Of a DNA stretch of 64,000 nucleotides, positions 24,544 to 33,009 are shown piece by piece (position 1 is the first letter of the stretch; every line of letters starts with the position of its first letter). Source of the stretch: CBDCYS01 sp965226185 (GTDB taxonomy: Bacteria; Acidobacteriota; Terriglobia; Bryobacterales; UBA6623); contig CBDDCT010000007.1 in NCBI GenBank assembly GCA_965226185.1, positions 1,364,001-1,428,000 on the forward strand, read 5' to 3'. The notes under the pieces are model-generated. The model had not been told where the DNA came from, did not search any database, and was given only the letters and a program-made list of their open reading frames with translations. Both the position numbers and the translations under genes were made by a program.

Positions 24544-25778
24544 AAACCCGCTACCGTGAACCGCAATTGCACGGTCTCGCGTGTTACTGATCTTTCCACC
24601 CGCTCGAAGCTATCCACCTCAAACGGCCGTCCAATCATGTTGCCCGCCAAGTCTTCGAGGATGGTTTCGACAATCAGCAAATAGTCGCCGGTCTTCCAAG
24701 GGTCGGCCGGTGTGAACGCCCAGCTTTTCTCTTGCGCCCCGACTTCCACCGAGCCTTCGATCGGCTTGCCGGCGGGTGTGGCCACCGTCAATACTCGCGC
24801 AAGCAGTGCTTGGTCAAGCGATTCAGGAAACTCAACCACAAATGGATCGCGAGTGGCGCCAGCGGGTGGCCGCGGCGTCCAGAGCCCAGTGTCGGGCGGC
24901 TCATGATCCGGCGGGCCCGCTCGGAAGCTCTTTTCAAAGCCCGCTTTGAGCGGAAGTCCAGCGGCGTCAGGCCAGCCGCGGTCGACGGCCAGCGTATAGC
25001 TCTTGCCCGCCTCCAGCGGCGGGCCGGCTTCGCGGTTGGGCAACAGGTCTCGCTTGACCCTGCCCGGATCGAAAAGCAGTGTCAACCGCTGTCCCGCGGC
25101 ATCCCAAAGTTCCTCGCCGATCTCGAGAAACGGCAGCTCGACCGCTTGTCCATCGCCATCGAGCAGTTTCACTCGGGCGTAGGCTTCGCCGCGGCTCATC
25201 GGGGCCGAGAAATGTATATAGAACTTGAGTTGATTCTCGGGCAGCCGGTTCGCGGACGGGTAGATGTGCTGAACCGTGGTCGAGGGAGTAATCTTTAATT
25301 TCGGAATATCAAAGACAGCCCTGGCCCCCTCCGCTCCCGCGGCATAGCTTTCCGGAGTGAAAAACGCCCGGTACATGACACCGGGCTGAAGCGGGTAACG
25401 CGGCTCAAAAATAACCGTGCCGTCGTTGATTTGATAGGAACCCGACAGCGGCGGAACTTCACTCCGCGGAGAGCCGTTCTCGACAAAAACAGCAAAGAGC
25501 TTGTGCCAGTCATCCGCCTGAAAGGCCTCCGCTTTGGCCTCGATCGCCTGCGACCCTTCCCATCCCACAACCTTGAAGATGGTCCGTGTTGCTCCGCGGT
25601 CGAGCAGGATCGAGGGCTCCGCCAAAAGCAAGACCGGCGCCAGCAAGACTGCCGCGAGGACCACTCCCGCTAGACATCTTTGAAGCCGCGCCAACACTCC
25701 GGGCTGATGCCGGTGCGAGAATACGCGGCTCCCGATCCGATCACGGATCTGGCGAGCCCGGTACGGCAATTCGGTCAT
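24540..25778 (-). CDS. Exported protein with bacterial Ig-like domains
   Basis: A 412-aa protein. A hydrophobic segment near residue 38-53 (GVVLAAVLLAPVLLLAE) suggests export or anchoring. It is followed by Ig-like repeats of the SbsA type (NQLKFYIHFSAPMSRGEAYA; PFVVEFPESLDQALLARVLT; TGDYLLIVETILEDLAGNMI). It overlaps the ECF sigma gene by 4 bp and so is first in a three-gene operon. It might be an envelope protein sensed or controlled by the sigma system. Function unknown. Confidence 0.75.
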   Translation of the reverse strand: MTELPYRARQIRDRIGSRVFSHRHQPGVLARLQRCLAGVVLAAVLLAPVLLLAEPSILLDRGATRTIFKVVGWEGSQAIEAKAEAFQADDWHKLFAVFVENGSPRSEVPPLSGSYQINDGTVIFEPRYPLQPGVMYRAFFTPESYAAGAEGARAVFDIPKLKITPSTTVQHIYPSANRLPENQLKFYIHFSAPMSRGEAYARVKLLDGDGQAVELPFLEIGEELWDAAGQRLTLLFDPGRVKRDLLPNREAGPPLEAGKSYTLAVDRGWPDAAGLPLKAGFEKSFRAGPPDHEPPDTGLWTPRPPAGATRDPFVVEFPESLDQALLARVLTVATPAGKPIEGSVEVGAQEKSWAFTPADPWKTGDYLLIVETILEDLAGNMIGRPFEVDSFERVERSVTRETVQLRFTVAGF

Positions 25779-25910
25779 GGCAATTCGTTTATGTTGATAC
25801 GTCCGCTTTCCATTCTTGCACCGCGAGGCTGGCGGACGCAGCGAGACTTCAGGGACCGGCGCGTTAGAGGTGTGTGATGTAACGCCCCGCGACTCGGAGC
25901 AGGGCGAACG

Positions 25911-27068
25911 TCAGACCACGGGCCGGCGAATCCGTCCGCGGCCAGGCTTTGCCGGCGGCCGTCCTTTTCTTGCCATTTTGACGATGAGATACGCCAGCCT
26001 CTGCGAATCGTGGCGCACGGCCTTGGCCTCGGCCAGAAGGTTTGCCGAGATCACCTGAACTCCCAAGGACTCGATCTCAGCCACATCGACGTCGACCGGC
26101 CTGGAGTTTTGTTTGGCGTATCGGCGGCGAACGGCCGCAGTGGGCTGTTGAGAGTTGACAACGACGTAGTCGATGAGCTGCTGTTTCGCATGATCATGTA
26201 TCGCGCGGACGTGGTCCGCGGCAGTGTAACCCTCCGTCTCACCCGGCTGCCACATGATGTTGCAGATATAGATCTTGACAGCTTTCGATCGCGCGATGGC
26301 CTCGGGAACGCCTTGGACCAAGAGATTGGGAATGATGCTGGTATAAAGTGACCCGGGCCCGAACGTTATGGCATCTGCTTGCTCGATGGCGTCGAGTGAC
26401 TCCGGGAGCGGCTCGCACTTTCTCGGCTTGAGCCGGATGGACTTGATTCGCTCGCGGGAACCGCTAATGCGAGTTTCCCCTGTTCGCGAGCGGCCGCTTT
26501 GGAGCTGCGCCTCGAGCTTGACGTTGGCGAGGGTCGAAGGAAAGATTCGGCCGCGGATCGCCAATACTTCGCTGGAGAGCTGAATGGCTTGGTGAAAGTC
26601 GCCGGTGACGTGTGTCAGCGCGGTCAGGAACAAGTTGCCGAAGCTGTGCCCCTCGAGCCCTTTCCCGTTTGAGAAGCGGTACTGAAACAGCCGCGAGAGT
26701 AGCGCTTCGTCCTCGGCGAGCGCCACCAGGCAGTTGCGGATGTCCCCTGGCGCGAGGATGTCGAAAGCCCGGCGCAGACGCCCTGAGCTGCCGCCGTCAT
26801 CACTCACGGTGACAATCGCGGAAAGGTCGACGAGCGGAGCCTTGCCCTGCGGACGAACCGTGTGCAGCTTGAGGCCTTGGAGGAGGACAGACAGACCCGT
26901 ACCTCCACCCAGCGCGACAATCCGCAACTCATGCTGAGCGGTGGGTTTGGCGGCCTTGTTTCGCGATCGCAAGCCGTCGGGCCTGAATCGTTTTCTCGAA
27001 TCACCCCGACCGGCGGCGGGGCGGGATGCGGTTGGGTGATCCTTGGCGGGTTCCTTGGCTGCTGCCAT
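25911..27068 (-). CDS. yvcK: YvcK/CofD-like gluconeogenesis factor
   Basis: A 385-aa protein. After a basic, probably disordered N-terminus of about 45 residues comes the CofD/YvcK fold: RIVALGGGTGLSVLLQGLK, IVTVSDDGGSSGRLRRAFD, APGDIRNCLVALAE, FGNLFLTALTHVTGDF, and ADAITFGPGSLYTSIIPNLL. In Firmicutes this family binds UDP-sugars and supports cell-wall synthesis on gluconeogenic carbon. Its start shares one base with the stop of the upstream repeat-protein gene, so both are likely co-transcribed. It is longer than the usual 310-330 aa because of the N-terminal extension and a basic insert near residue 195. Confidence 0.92.
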   Translation of the reverse strand: MAAAKEPAKDHPTASRPAAGRGDSRKRFRPDGLRSRNKAAKPTAQHELRIVALGGGTGLSVLLQGLKLHTVRPQGKAPLVDLSAIVTVSDDGGSSGRLRRAFDILAPGDIRNCLVALAEDEALLSRLFQYRFSNGKGLEGHSFGNLFLTALTHVTGDFHQAIQLSSEVLAIRGRIFPSTLANVKLEAQLQSGRSRTGETRISGSRERIKSIRLKPRKCEPLPESLDAIEQADAITFGPGSLYTSIIPNLLVQGVPEAIARSKAVKIYICNIMWQPGETEGYTAADHVRAIHDHAKQQLIDYVVVNSQQPTAAVRRRYAKQNSRPVDVDVAEIESLGVQVISANLLAEAKAVRHDSQRLAYLIVKMARKGRPPAKPGRGRIRRPVV

Positions 27069-28432
27069 CAGGGCTGGAGAAGCTCAGTGATCAGAGGATG
27101 TCTTACGATGCTGGAAAAGTCCGGGTCGTTGCGCGCCAGAAGCCGGTTTCTTCCGTTTAGCTCAATCGCTCTTTTCAAGTTCGCGGACGCCCCTTCGGCG
27201 TCCCCTGATAGGGCTCGCACAACCGCGAAGGCGTAATGCAGGTGATCACCATCGGGCGCCATCTTCAGAGCTTTTTGAAAGTGCTGCTCGGCTTCTTCCA
27301 ACTGCCGGTCGTTCACCAGCTTGATTCCATAATTGTAGTAATCATCGACCGTCTTTAGCTTGACTTTATGAGACTCGATTTGTCGGCGGCAGATTCGCGT
27401 ATGCACCTCGGCACGGTGTCGCAGGGTGGTATTCGGACCTTCCACAGCCTTCTTGAACCAGGGCAGCGCCATCTTGAATCTGCGGTTGTTGAAATGCCTG
27501 ACAGCTTTGCCATAGTGCCCCGCCTGCTTCTCTGCCGCCTGTCTTTCCGCTGCTTTGAGCGCGGCTTGCGCGGCTGCCGCCTTCCTGGCAGCCGCTGAGT
27601 CGTCAGCACCTCTTCTTTGCTCCCTGGCGGCGGCCCGCCTGCGACTGGAGGCGGATTTGTCCGCGGCGTGAGCCGTCTTCTTCTCAACTTTCTCTGGCAC
27701 GGCGCTAGTTAATGCGGTTTTCTTCGCCGCCCGCTTCGGCACTGCCTTCTTTCCCGCCGCCGTCTTAACGGCGGGTCGCTTCTTCGCAACGTGAGCCGCC
27801 TTTTTCTCAACTTTCTTTGGCACGGCTCTGGTTGATGCGGTTTTTTTCGCCGCGCGCTTCGGCGCTGCCTTCTTTCCCGCCACCGTCTTAATGGCAGGTC
27901 GCTTCTTCGCATTGTGAGCCGCCTTTTTCTCAACTTTCTTTGGCACGGCTCTGGTTGATGCGGTTTTTTTCGCCGCGCGCTTCGGCGCTGCCTTCTTTCC
28001 CGCCACCGTCTTAACGGCAGGTCGCTTCTTCGCGGCGTGAGCCGCCTTCTTCTCAACTTTCTTTGGCACGGCTCTGGTTGATGCGGTTTTCTTCGCCACG
28101 CGCTTCGGCGCTGCCCTCTTTCCCGCCACCGTCTTAACGGCGGATTGCTCCTTCGCGGCGGGTGACGCTGCCTTCTTTGTACTCTTCTTGGCTGCTTTTG
28201 GAGCGGCCTTGCGAATCGCCGGCCCGCTCTTTGCCGCGGCCTTGGACGCCTTCTTCTTGCTGGGCGCCCTCATCGGGGCTGCTGCTTTCGAAGCCGTGCG
28301 CTTCTTGCCTGTCGGCTTCGTCTTGCCGGAAGACACCTTTCTTTTTGAAGCCTGGACCGATTGGGTCTTCTTACTGCTCTTAGGTCCGGAACTTCTCGAT
28401 TTGGCAGCTTTGTTCTTTGCGCGCTGTGACAT
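27068..28432 (-). CDS. Lys/Ala-rich repeat protein with C-terminal TPR
   Basis: A 454-aa protein. The first about 300 residues are Lys/Ala-rich, like eukaryotic histone H1 tails or bacterial H1-like proteins. Residues 98-261 are four tandem copies of a 41-residue unit containing AAPKRAAKKTASTRAVPKKV. The C-terminal about 130 residues form tetratricopeptide-like helices (YGKAVRHFNNRRFKMALPWF; YGIKLVNDRQLEEAEQHFQK). It could bind nucleic acid through the basic tail and a partner through the TPR part. No such fusion is known to me by name. It is in an operon with yvcK. Confidence 0.8.
   Translation of the reverse strand: MSQRAKNKAAKSRSSGPKSSKKTQSVQASKRKVSSGKTKPTGKKRTASKAAAPMRAPSKKKASKAAAKSGPAIRKAAPKAAKKSTKKAASPAAKEQSAVKTVAGKRAAPKRVAKKTASTRAVPKKVEKKAAHAAKKRPAVKTVAGKKAAPKRAAKKTASTRAVPKKVEKKAAHNAKKRPAIKTVAGKKAAPKRAAKKTASTRAVPKKVEKKAAHVAKKRPAVKTAAGKKAVPKRAAKKTALTSAVPEKVEKKTAHAADKSASSRRRAAAREQRRGADDSAAARKAAAAQAALKAAERQAAEKQAGHYGKAVRHFNNRRFKMALPWFKKAVEGPNTTLRHRAEVHTRICRRQIESHKVKLKTVDDYYNYGIKLVNDRQLEEAEQHFQKALKMAPDGDHLHYAFAVVRALSGDAEGASANLKRAIELNGRNRLLARNDPDFSSIVRHPLITELLQP
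27650..28141 (-). repeat. Four tandem 123-bp repeats in coding sequence
   Basis: Four near-identical 123-bp units encode the 41-residue repeats of the Lys/Ala-rich protein. The middle copies differ by only a few bases, so recent expansion or contraction by slippage or recombination is likely. This is not a CRISPR array: no spacers, and the frame is open throughout. Confidence 0.9.
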
Positions 28433-28739
28433 CCAGGTGCCCTTGTGATAGTCTGCCGGCCAGCTCGGTGCCGCGCGACTGAATGAACTTCACCGGCGCG
28501 GAAGCAGGAGAGACCGGGGCACTCCCGCAGCGACGAGTCGCACAGGTTTATAGCAGATTCTGAAAGTTAAGGCAACTTAAGCCGATTGCGAACACCGCCG
28601 AAGTATGACTTGCGATCGAGCTGAGTCTATTAACTGTACAAAATAAAACATTTTACATGATGCAGGGCTTCCTGGAGCGGTAAGCTTCGTATCCGCGTCA
28701 AAGGTCGTTTCAAAATGGCTCGGTCGGCGCTCGGCGGCT
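28433..28739. other. Intergenic region, no gene seen
   Basis: About 300 bp between the repeat-protein gene and the end of the isomerase gene. It includes an AT-rich patch at about 28625-28660 that might contain a promoter. No ORF or repeat is supported. Confidence 0.5.
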
Positions 28740-29594
28740 CTACGCTGCTCTCAAGCTCTCTAACAGCGCGACGCCCTGCTGAATGTCAGCGCGCTGCGCG
28801 TCCCCAACAATCTCCCGCTCGATGGTCAACGGCCCGGTGTACCCAAACTCCTTGAGCTTTGCCACGAACCGGTCCATGCCTACGTCACCCTGACCCAGCG
28901 GCGTCTCCGAACCCCACTGCCCCGGTTCGGTGGGCCATTTAGCGTCCTTGCAGTGAACGCTGAGCAACGACTGCTGGACTACCTCCAAGGCAGCCAAGGG
29001 TTCGCCCGAGCCGTAAAGGATCATGTTGCCCGGGTCGAAATTCACGCCCAGGTTCGGACGATCGACGTCTTCGATAAACGCCTTCAGACACTCGGCCGGT
29101 TCCTGTCCGGTTTCGAGCGCGAACGTCTGGCCATTGCCCTCGCAGTAATCACACACGCGCCGAACCAAATCGCGGACAGCCAGATAGTCCGGGTCGGCAG
29201 CGTCTTCCGGAACGAACCCGATATGGGTCGCCATGCCCGGGATTCCTAAAGCTTTCGCGAAGTCACTGGCCTCGCAGGTTCGCGCTTCGCGCGCTTCCCG
29301 CGTTGCCGGCGGGATAAAGCCCACTGTGTCTTTCACGGTCGGGATGTCGGCATAGCCTTCCCCTTCGAAGCCTGGGAAGGCGGTGACGACCGTCAGCCCT
29401 TCATCCGCCAGCGCCTGCCGCCAAGCCTGGCGGGAAGCTTCACCCAGATCCGCACCGCCATGAATGCCGATCTGTCCGCATTTGACTCCGAGCTCGGCGA
29501 CCATTCGCGCAATGTCGGCGGGCGGAGCATCGATGCCGAGTTCGCCTCCCGTCCAAAACATCACTCCAACCTGCAGCGGTTCAAGTTCGGCCAT
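28740..29594 (-). CDS. Sugar phosphate isomerase/epimerase (TIM barrel)
   Basis: A 284-aa AP_endonuc_2-type TIM-barrel protein from the ATG at 29594 (MAELEPLQVGVMFWTGGELG). Typical motifs are FALETGQEPAECLKAFIEDV, LGVNFDPGNMILYGSGEP, VHCKDAKWPTEPGQWGSE and YTGPLTIERE. Conserved Glu, Asp and His positions for a divalent metal are present. It lacks a signal peptide. It probably acts on a carbohydrate in the cytoplasm; the exact substrate is unknown. The upstream extension to 29684 is not needed. Confidence 0.87.
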   Translation of the reverse strand: MAELEPLQVGVMFWTGGELGIDAPPADIARMVAELGVKCGQIGIHGGADLGEASRQAWRQALADEGLTVVTAFPGFEGEGYADIPTVKDTVGFIPPATREAREARTCEASDFAKALGIPGMATHIGFVPEDAADPDYLAVRDLVRRVCDYCEGNGQTFALETGQEPAECLKAFIEDVDRPNLGVNFDPGNMILYGSGEPLAALEVVQQSLLSVHCKDAKWPTEPGQWGSETPLGQGDVGMDRFVAKLKEFGYTGPLTIEREIVGDAQRADIQQGVALLESLRAA

Positions 29595-30026
29595 GGTTTC
29601 GCTCTCCGTATTCTTTAACAAGTAAGCTTCGCTCAAGTGCTCCCTTTGAAGTGACCGCCCAGGAAGTGAAATCCTTCTCAGCAACGGTGGAAAACTCCGG
29701 GACGACGCTCAGAGTTCCCGGCGTGAGTCGGGCGTCTCTTTGCCCAACACGCTACCCAACACGCTGAAACGGCTCCGCTCAGCAGTTCCCTGCTTGGTTC
29801 CGTTTCCTACAATTCAGGCTCAGACACTCTAAGCTCGGACAATTGTACCGCAGCGAGGTCTTCGAAGCCGCCCCGCGATTCGAGCCCGCCCAATATCCGC
29901 AAATTTCCGGTTTTGGCCGCATTCAGTCACGGATCGTTAAAGCTTTTGTCATCAATAGTTTATGAGTTTTTTAGCCCGAAGCCTCGAACGTCATCTTTTA
30001 CACTGATGTCAGAAAGAGGAGGTTTC
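29595..30026. other. Intergenic region, no gene seen
   Basis: About 430 bp between divergent genes. It holds a short direct repeat (CTACCCAACACGCT-like, 29750-29770). Promoters for both genes should be here. Nothing else is supported. Confidence 0.5.
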
Positions 30027-30491
30027 ATGCTTCAACAGAATTGTTCCGCCGGGAACCCGTCCGCAACGATTCATTCGACCCTCACGGATCAAGGCCTGAC
30101 CAAATCACAAGAGCGAGCCATTGCCGCGCTGCTCGAATCACGCTCGATTGAATCCGCCGCCCGCAGGGCCGGGGTCGAGCTAGCCAGCCTGCGCCGCTGG
30201 ATGAGGGACGATGAGGGATTCCAAGCCAGGATGAGCGAGATCCGCCGCAAAGCCCACTCCGACATGAAGAAGCGGCTTCGCGAGGGCGCGCTCAAAGCCA
30301 TCGATGACCTGATCGATCTTGTCACGGCCAAGAAGCTCGTCCCGCGAGGGAAGGCCTCGCTGATTCGCACGTTAGTTGAATTCGCCTTCCGCCCGCCGCG
30401 CTACTACAGCGACATCCAGGAGCGTCTTAGCGCTCTCGAAAATCGGAACCCGTCAGCGCGAAAAAGCCGCGGCAGCGGCGCCGGATCGTAG
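30027..30491 (+). CDS. phBC6A51-like helix-turn-helix protein
   Basis: A 154-aa protein from the ATG at 30027 after AGGAGG. The N-terminal helix-turn-helix (LTKSQERAIAALLESRSIES; AARRAGVELASLRRWMRDDE) is followed by a helical region (DMKKRLREGALKAIDDLIDL) and a short C-terminal coiled segment (SDIQERLSALENR). This resembles phage-derived terminase-small-subunit-like HTH proteins (phBC6A51 family). The last residues and the stop are inside dispersed repeat A copy 3, so the end may not be original. A deleted relative is at 9314-9572. Confidence 0.7.
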   Translation: MLQQNCSAGNPSATIHSTLTDQGLTKSQERAIAALLESRSIESAARRAGVELASLRRWMRDDEGFQARMSEIRRKAHSDMKKRLREGALKAIDDLIDLVTAKKLVPRGKASLIRTLVEFAFRPPRYYSDIQERLSALENRNPSARKSRGSGAGS

Positions 30492-30660
30492 CCCATGGGT
30501 GGAGCGAAGCGGAACCCTGGGTCCGAAACCCCGCGAGGGGAAGCCCCGGACGGGGCGCGGGAAAACAACCGGATTCGTACGCCTCCGCGGCAGAGCTCTG
30601 TGTGGCGGGCGTACTTCACCCGCCGTCGATACGTCTGGCAAGCCGCTCGCGAACTTCAAA
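30459..30660 (-). repeat. Dispersed repeat family A, copy 3 (inverted)
   Basis: On the minus strand this copy shows the CGCCCCGTCCGGGGC hairpin, CAGGGTTCCGCTTCGCTCCA and GGGCTACGATCC. It also shares a further block (CGCCCGCC, then CCGCGGNGACGTACG-like) with copy 4 at 31114-31392. It is inverted relative to copy 4, and the NUDIX gene lies between. It supplies the end of the upstream HTH gene and overlaps the end of the NUDIX gene. Confidence 0.78.
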
Positions 30661-31071
30661 AGCTCTCTCGATTACCTCGGTTGTTCCAGGAGTGATAGCG
30701 TATTCATCGAGATCTCGGCGATCGACCCAGGCGGCCTCCGCCGCATCGTCCGCGGCTTGCAAAGCGCCCCCCGTCGGCTCGCACAGATAATCAATCAGGA
30801 TGTAGTGATATTCGAGTTTCCCGGTAGCGTCGGGCAGGATGCGTTCCACGACTTCGACCCTTTCGAGTACCCGCACATCGAGACCCACCTCTTCGCGGAC
30901 TTCGCGGCGGATCCCTTCTTCCAAGGTTTCGCCGAGTTGGAGAACGCCGCCGGGGATCGACCAGATTCCTTTTTGAGGTTCACCGCCACGACGCACGAGC
31001 AAGACTGTGTCGCCGTGGGTGATGATCGCACCGACGCCAACGACGGGCCGCGAAGGATAACGTCGAGACAT
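30616..31071 (-). CDS. NUDIX hydrolase
   Basis: A 151-aa protein from the ATG at 31071 (MSRRYPSRPVVGVGAIITHG). The NUDIX box is complete: GGVLQLGETLEEGIRREVRE followed by EVGLD, matching GX5EX7REUXEEXGU. It should hydrolyse a nucleoside diphosphate linked to another group, using Mg2+. VLLVRRGGEPQKGIWSIPGG is typical of the ADP-ribose pyrophosphatase/MutT-like branch. The gene is bracketed by inverted copies of repeat A; its 3' end enters copy 3. Confidence 0.92.
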   Translation of the reverse strand: MSRRYPSRPVVGVGAIITHGDTVLLVRRGGEPQKGIWSIPGGVLQLGETLEEGIRREVREEVGLDVRVLERVEVVERILPDATGKLEYHYILIDYLCEPTGGALQAADDAAEAAWVDRRDLDEYAITPGTTEVIERAFEVRERLARRIDGG

Positions 31072-31113
31072 TTGTCTCCCGATTGGAACACACGGGTTCG
31101 AAGCCGGCAAGGG

Positions 31114-31392
31114 CTAAGACCAATGCTGTTCACTTAGTGGTTTCGCGGACGGTTTTTGTTCGATGGCGGGCGGTATTGTATCGGGTGCCGTTGAACGCCC
31201 GCCGAGCATCGCTCTCCGCGGGGACGTACGGGCCGGTTTGCTCCCGAGCCCCGTCCGGGGCTTGGCCTGGATGGTTTTCGCAGCCAGGGTTCCGCTTCGC
31301 TCCACCCTGGGCTACGATCCCGCGCCGCTTCGCGGCTCAACGGCTCTGGGCTCGAAGCTCGAAGGCCCTAAGTGAACGGTATTGCGGCTAAG
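31114..31392 (+). repeat. Repeat family A, copy 4: MITE-like with terminal inverted repeats
   Basis: This is the most complete copy. Its left end CTAAGACCAATGCTGTTCAC (31114 onward) is the inverted counterpart of its right end CTAAGTGAACGGTATTGCGG (31368 onward), giving terminal inverted repeats of about 24 bp around a 279-bp non-coding body with two hairpins. No target duplication is obvious. It encodes no protein, so any movement would need a transposase in trans. Confidence 0.75.
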
Positions 31393-31466
31393 ACTCAGTT
31401 AGCTCGTCGCCGCTTCCCGCAATGAACGGCACTTACCGCAGGATGAGCGCCCCCCGTCCGCGAAAA

Positions 31467-31697
31467 CTACAGTCGCTTTCCGCGCATCTTCGGCATGGCG
31501 AGAGGTGCCGGGCGCATGGGCTCTTCTTTCTTGCCTAGCGGGGACCCGCAACGAGTACACACGTAATCGTAGGTCTCCTTATCCAGCAGCACGAGCAGCA
31601 ACCGTTTCCGCACCGGCATCGCCGACTTGCATTTCGGGCAGTAGATCTGGCTGACTTCCAATTCTTCAAAGTCTTTCGTTTGACGCGTGGGTATCAT
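31467..31697 (-). CDS. Small zinc-ribbon protein
   Basis: A 76-aa protein from the ATG at 31697. Two CxxC pairs, YCPKCKS and VCTRCGS, about 27 residues apart, form a zinc ribbon. The tail is basic (MPKMRGKRL). Function unknown. The much longer frame to 32651 on this strand joins unrelated frames through an IS630 element and is not a real gene. Confidence 0.6.
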   Translation of the reverse strand: MIPTRQTKDFEELEVSQIYCPKCKSAMPVRKRLLLVLLDKETYDYVCTRCGSPLGKKEEPMRPAPLAMPKMRGKRL

Positions 31698-31990
31698 GCT
31701 TGAACGGTAATCAACTCCTATTTTGGGTGGTTTAGAATGGATTGTCGCACAAGGCGCCCGGCGGACACGGGATTGCTGGGTCGTAAGTCTCACGGGGGCG
31801 AAGAACGCTTGGGGCGGCAGGTCAGTAACACGACTCCGCTTTGGTATGTCTCTGTGTCGATGAGTTGCAAGGTTCAGACTCGGTTGAAGAAGGGCAGTCA
31901 GTGGAACCCATGAACGTTTGAAAATGCCGCTCGAAGGCGAACTTACCGAACAGGAAATTGGCGACTTATTGAGTCTCGCATAATATAGAG

Positions 31991-32482
31991 TTAATCGAAG
32001 CAAAGAGAAGATTGTTTCCAGAAGGCAGTTATCAGGCGCGGTTTGCGGCGCATGCGGCGCAGCGCTCGACGGGCGCGCTGGTTCAGTTCCCCGTAGTCTT
32101 TCGGGCAGACGTTGGGCAGCTCGTGCTGTTTCCAATAGGCCCAGATGTACTCCACTGGATTCAGCTCCGGAGCATACGGCGGCAGGTACTCGGTTTCGAT
32201 GTGGCCTTGAGAAAGCTCGATGAACTCCCGCACCAAGCGACTGCGGTGCGCTGGCAGCCGGTCCCAGATGATCAGCAACGGCGGCTCGATGTGGCGCACC
32301 AGCGCCTTGAGAAAGTCGATCACCTCCCACTGGCCGATCGCACCGGGATAGAGTCGGAAGTAGAAGTTGCGCAATGTCAGCCCCGCTGACACGGAAAGCT
32401 TGGCCCAGTTGAAGTTGAACTGCAGCACGGGCGTCTGGCCGCGGGGCGCCCAGGTACGACAACGATGCGGCTTCTGACTCAA
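31991..32482 (-). CDS. IS630 transposase, second frame (DDE part)
   Basis: A 163-aa frame with LLIIWDRLPAHRSRLVREFI (second Asp) and LPPYAPELNPVEYIWAYWKQ (Glu). The first catalytic Asp lies just before the listed start in the same frame (IVFIDESGLSQKPHRC), reached by a -1 slip in an A8 run (plus-strand T8 at 32528-32535). It is thus the C-terminal half of a frameshifted transposase. Confidence 0.88.
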   Translation of the reverse strand: MSQKPHRCRTWAPRGQTPVLQFNFNWAKLSVSAGLTLRNFYFRLYPGAIGQWEVIDFLKALVRHIEPPLLIIWDRLPAHRSRLVREFIELSQGHIETEYLPPYAPELNPVEYIWAYWKQHELPNVCPKDYGELNQRARRALRRMRRKPRLITAFWKQSSLCFD

Positions 32483-33009
32483 TCCGCTTTCGTCGATGAA
32501 GACAATCGTGCGGTTTTCTTTTCGGGCTTTTTTTTAATGGCCGGCCAAGTCTTGCGCTTCCAAGTGCGGATCGCCTCTTCGTTGCGCTCGCGGGCTTTGC
32601 CGACAGGGCGTTGCGGGCTCCAGTTGAGCGCCCGCAGGATCTTCCAGACATGGCCTTCGTGGTAGCGCACGCCGAACTCGTCGGCGATCAGACGAGCGAC
32701 GCGCGGGCAGCTCCACAGCGGCGTCGGGAAGCCGTGGGCTTCGGGACCTTGGAGCAACAGCGACGCCAGACGCTCGAGCTGCGCGGCGTCTAACAGCGGC
32801 TTGCGTCCGGCACGCCCCGCCTGGCGCAACCCGGCTGCACTGCGCGCGCGGTACTCACCCACCCAACGGCTCACGCTTTGCTGCGCCGCTTTCACCCGCC
32901 GCGCCGCCTGAGACTGACTCCAATCCTCTTCCAGCACCAGCCGCACAGCCTCCAACCGTCGCTTCTCGAGAGCTTCAAAATCTCGTCGTACGCCTCTTGG
33001 GTTCCCCAT
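32479..33009 (-). CDS. IS630 transposase, first frame (HTH part)
   Basis: A 176-aa frame with a helix-turn-helix (WSQSQAARRVKAAQQSVSRW), linker AGRKPLLDAAQLERLASLLL and the winged HTH segment VARLIADEFGVRYHEGHVWK. It ends after KKKPEKKTARLSSS in the zero frame. A -1 shift at the A8 run gives KKKARKENRTIVFIDESG, which continues the transposase. Confidence 0.88.
   Translation of the reverse strand: MGNPRGVRRDFEALEKRRLEAVRLVLEEDWSQSQAARRVKAAQQSVSRWVGEYRARSAAGLRQAGRAGRKPLLDAAQLERLASLLLQGPEAHGFPTPLWSCPRVARLIADEFGVRYHEGHVWKILRALNWSPQRPVGKARERNEEAIRTWKRKTWPAIKKKPEKKTARLSSSTKAD

Noticed and set aside
27650..28141. Regular 123-bp repeats considered as a CRISPR array
   Set aside because: No unique spacers; the repeats are contiguous and keep an open frame of a Lys/Ala-rich protein.
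30376..31340. Several frames encoding Arg/Pro/Ser-rich peptides such as DRSPWVERSGT
   Set aside because: They are translations of the dispersed repeat A and occur wherever the repeat does; no evidence of coding.
31467..32651. A 394-aa minus-strand frame
   Set aside because: It strings together the wrong frame of an IS630 transposase with the zinc-ribbon gene; only the last 76 residues look real.
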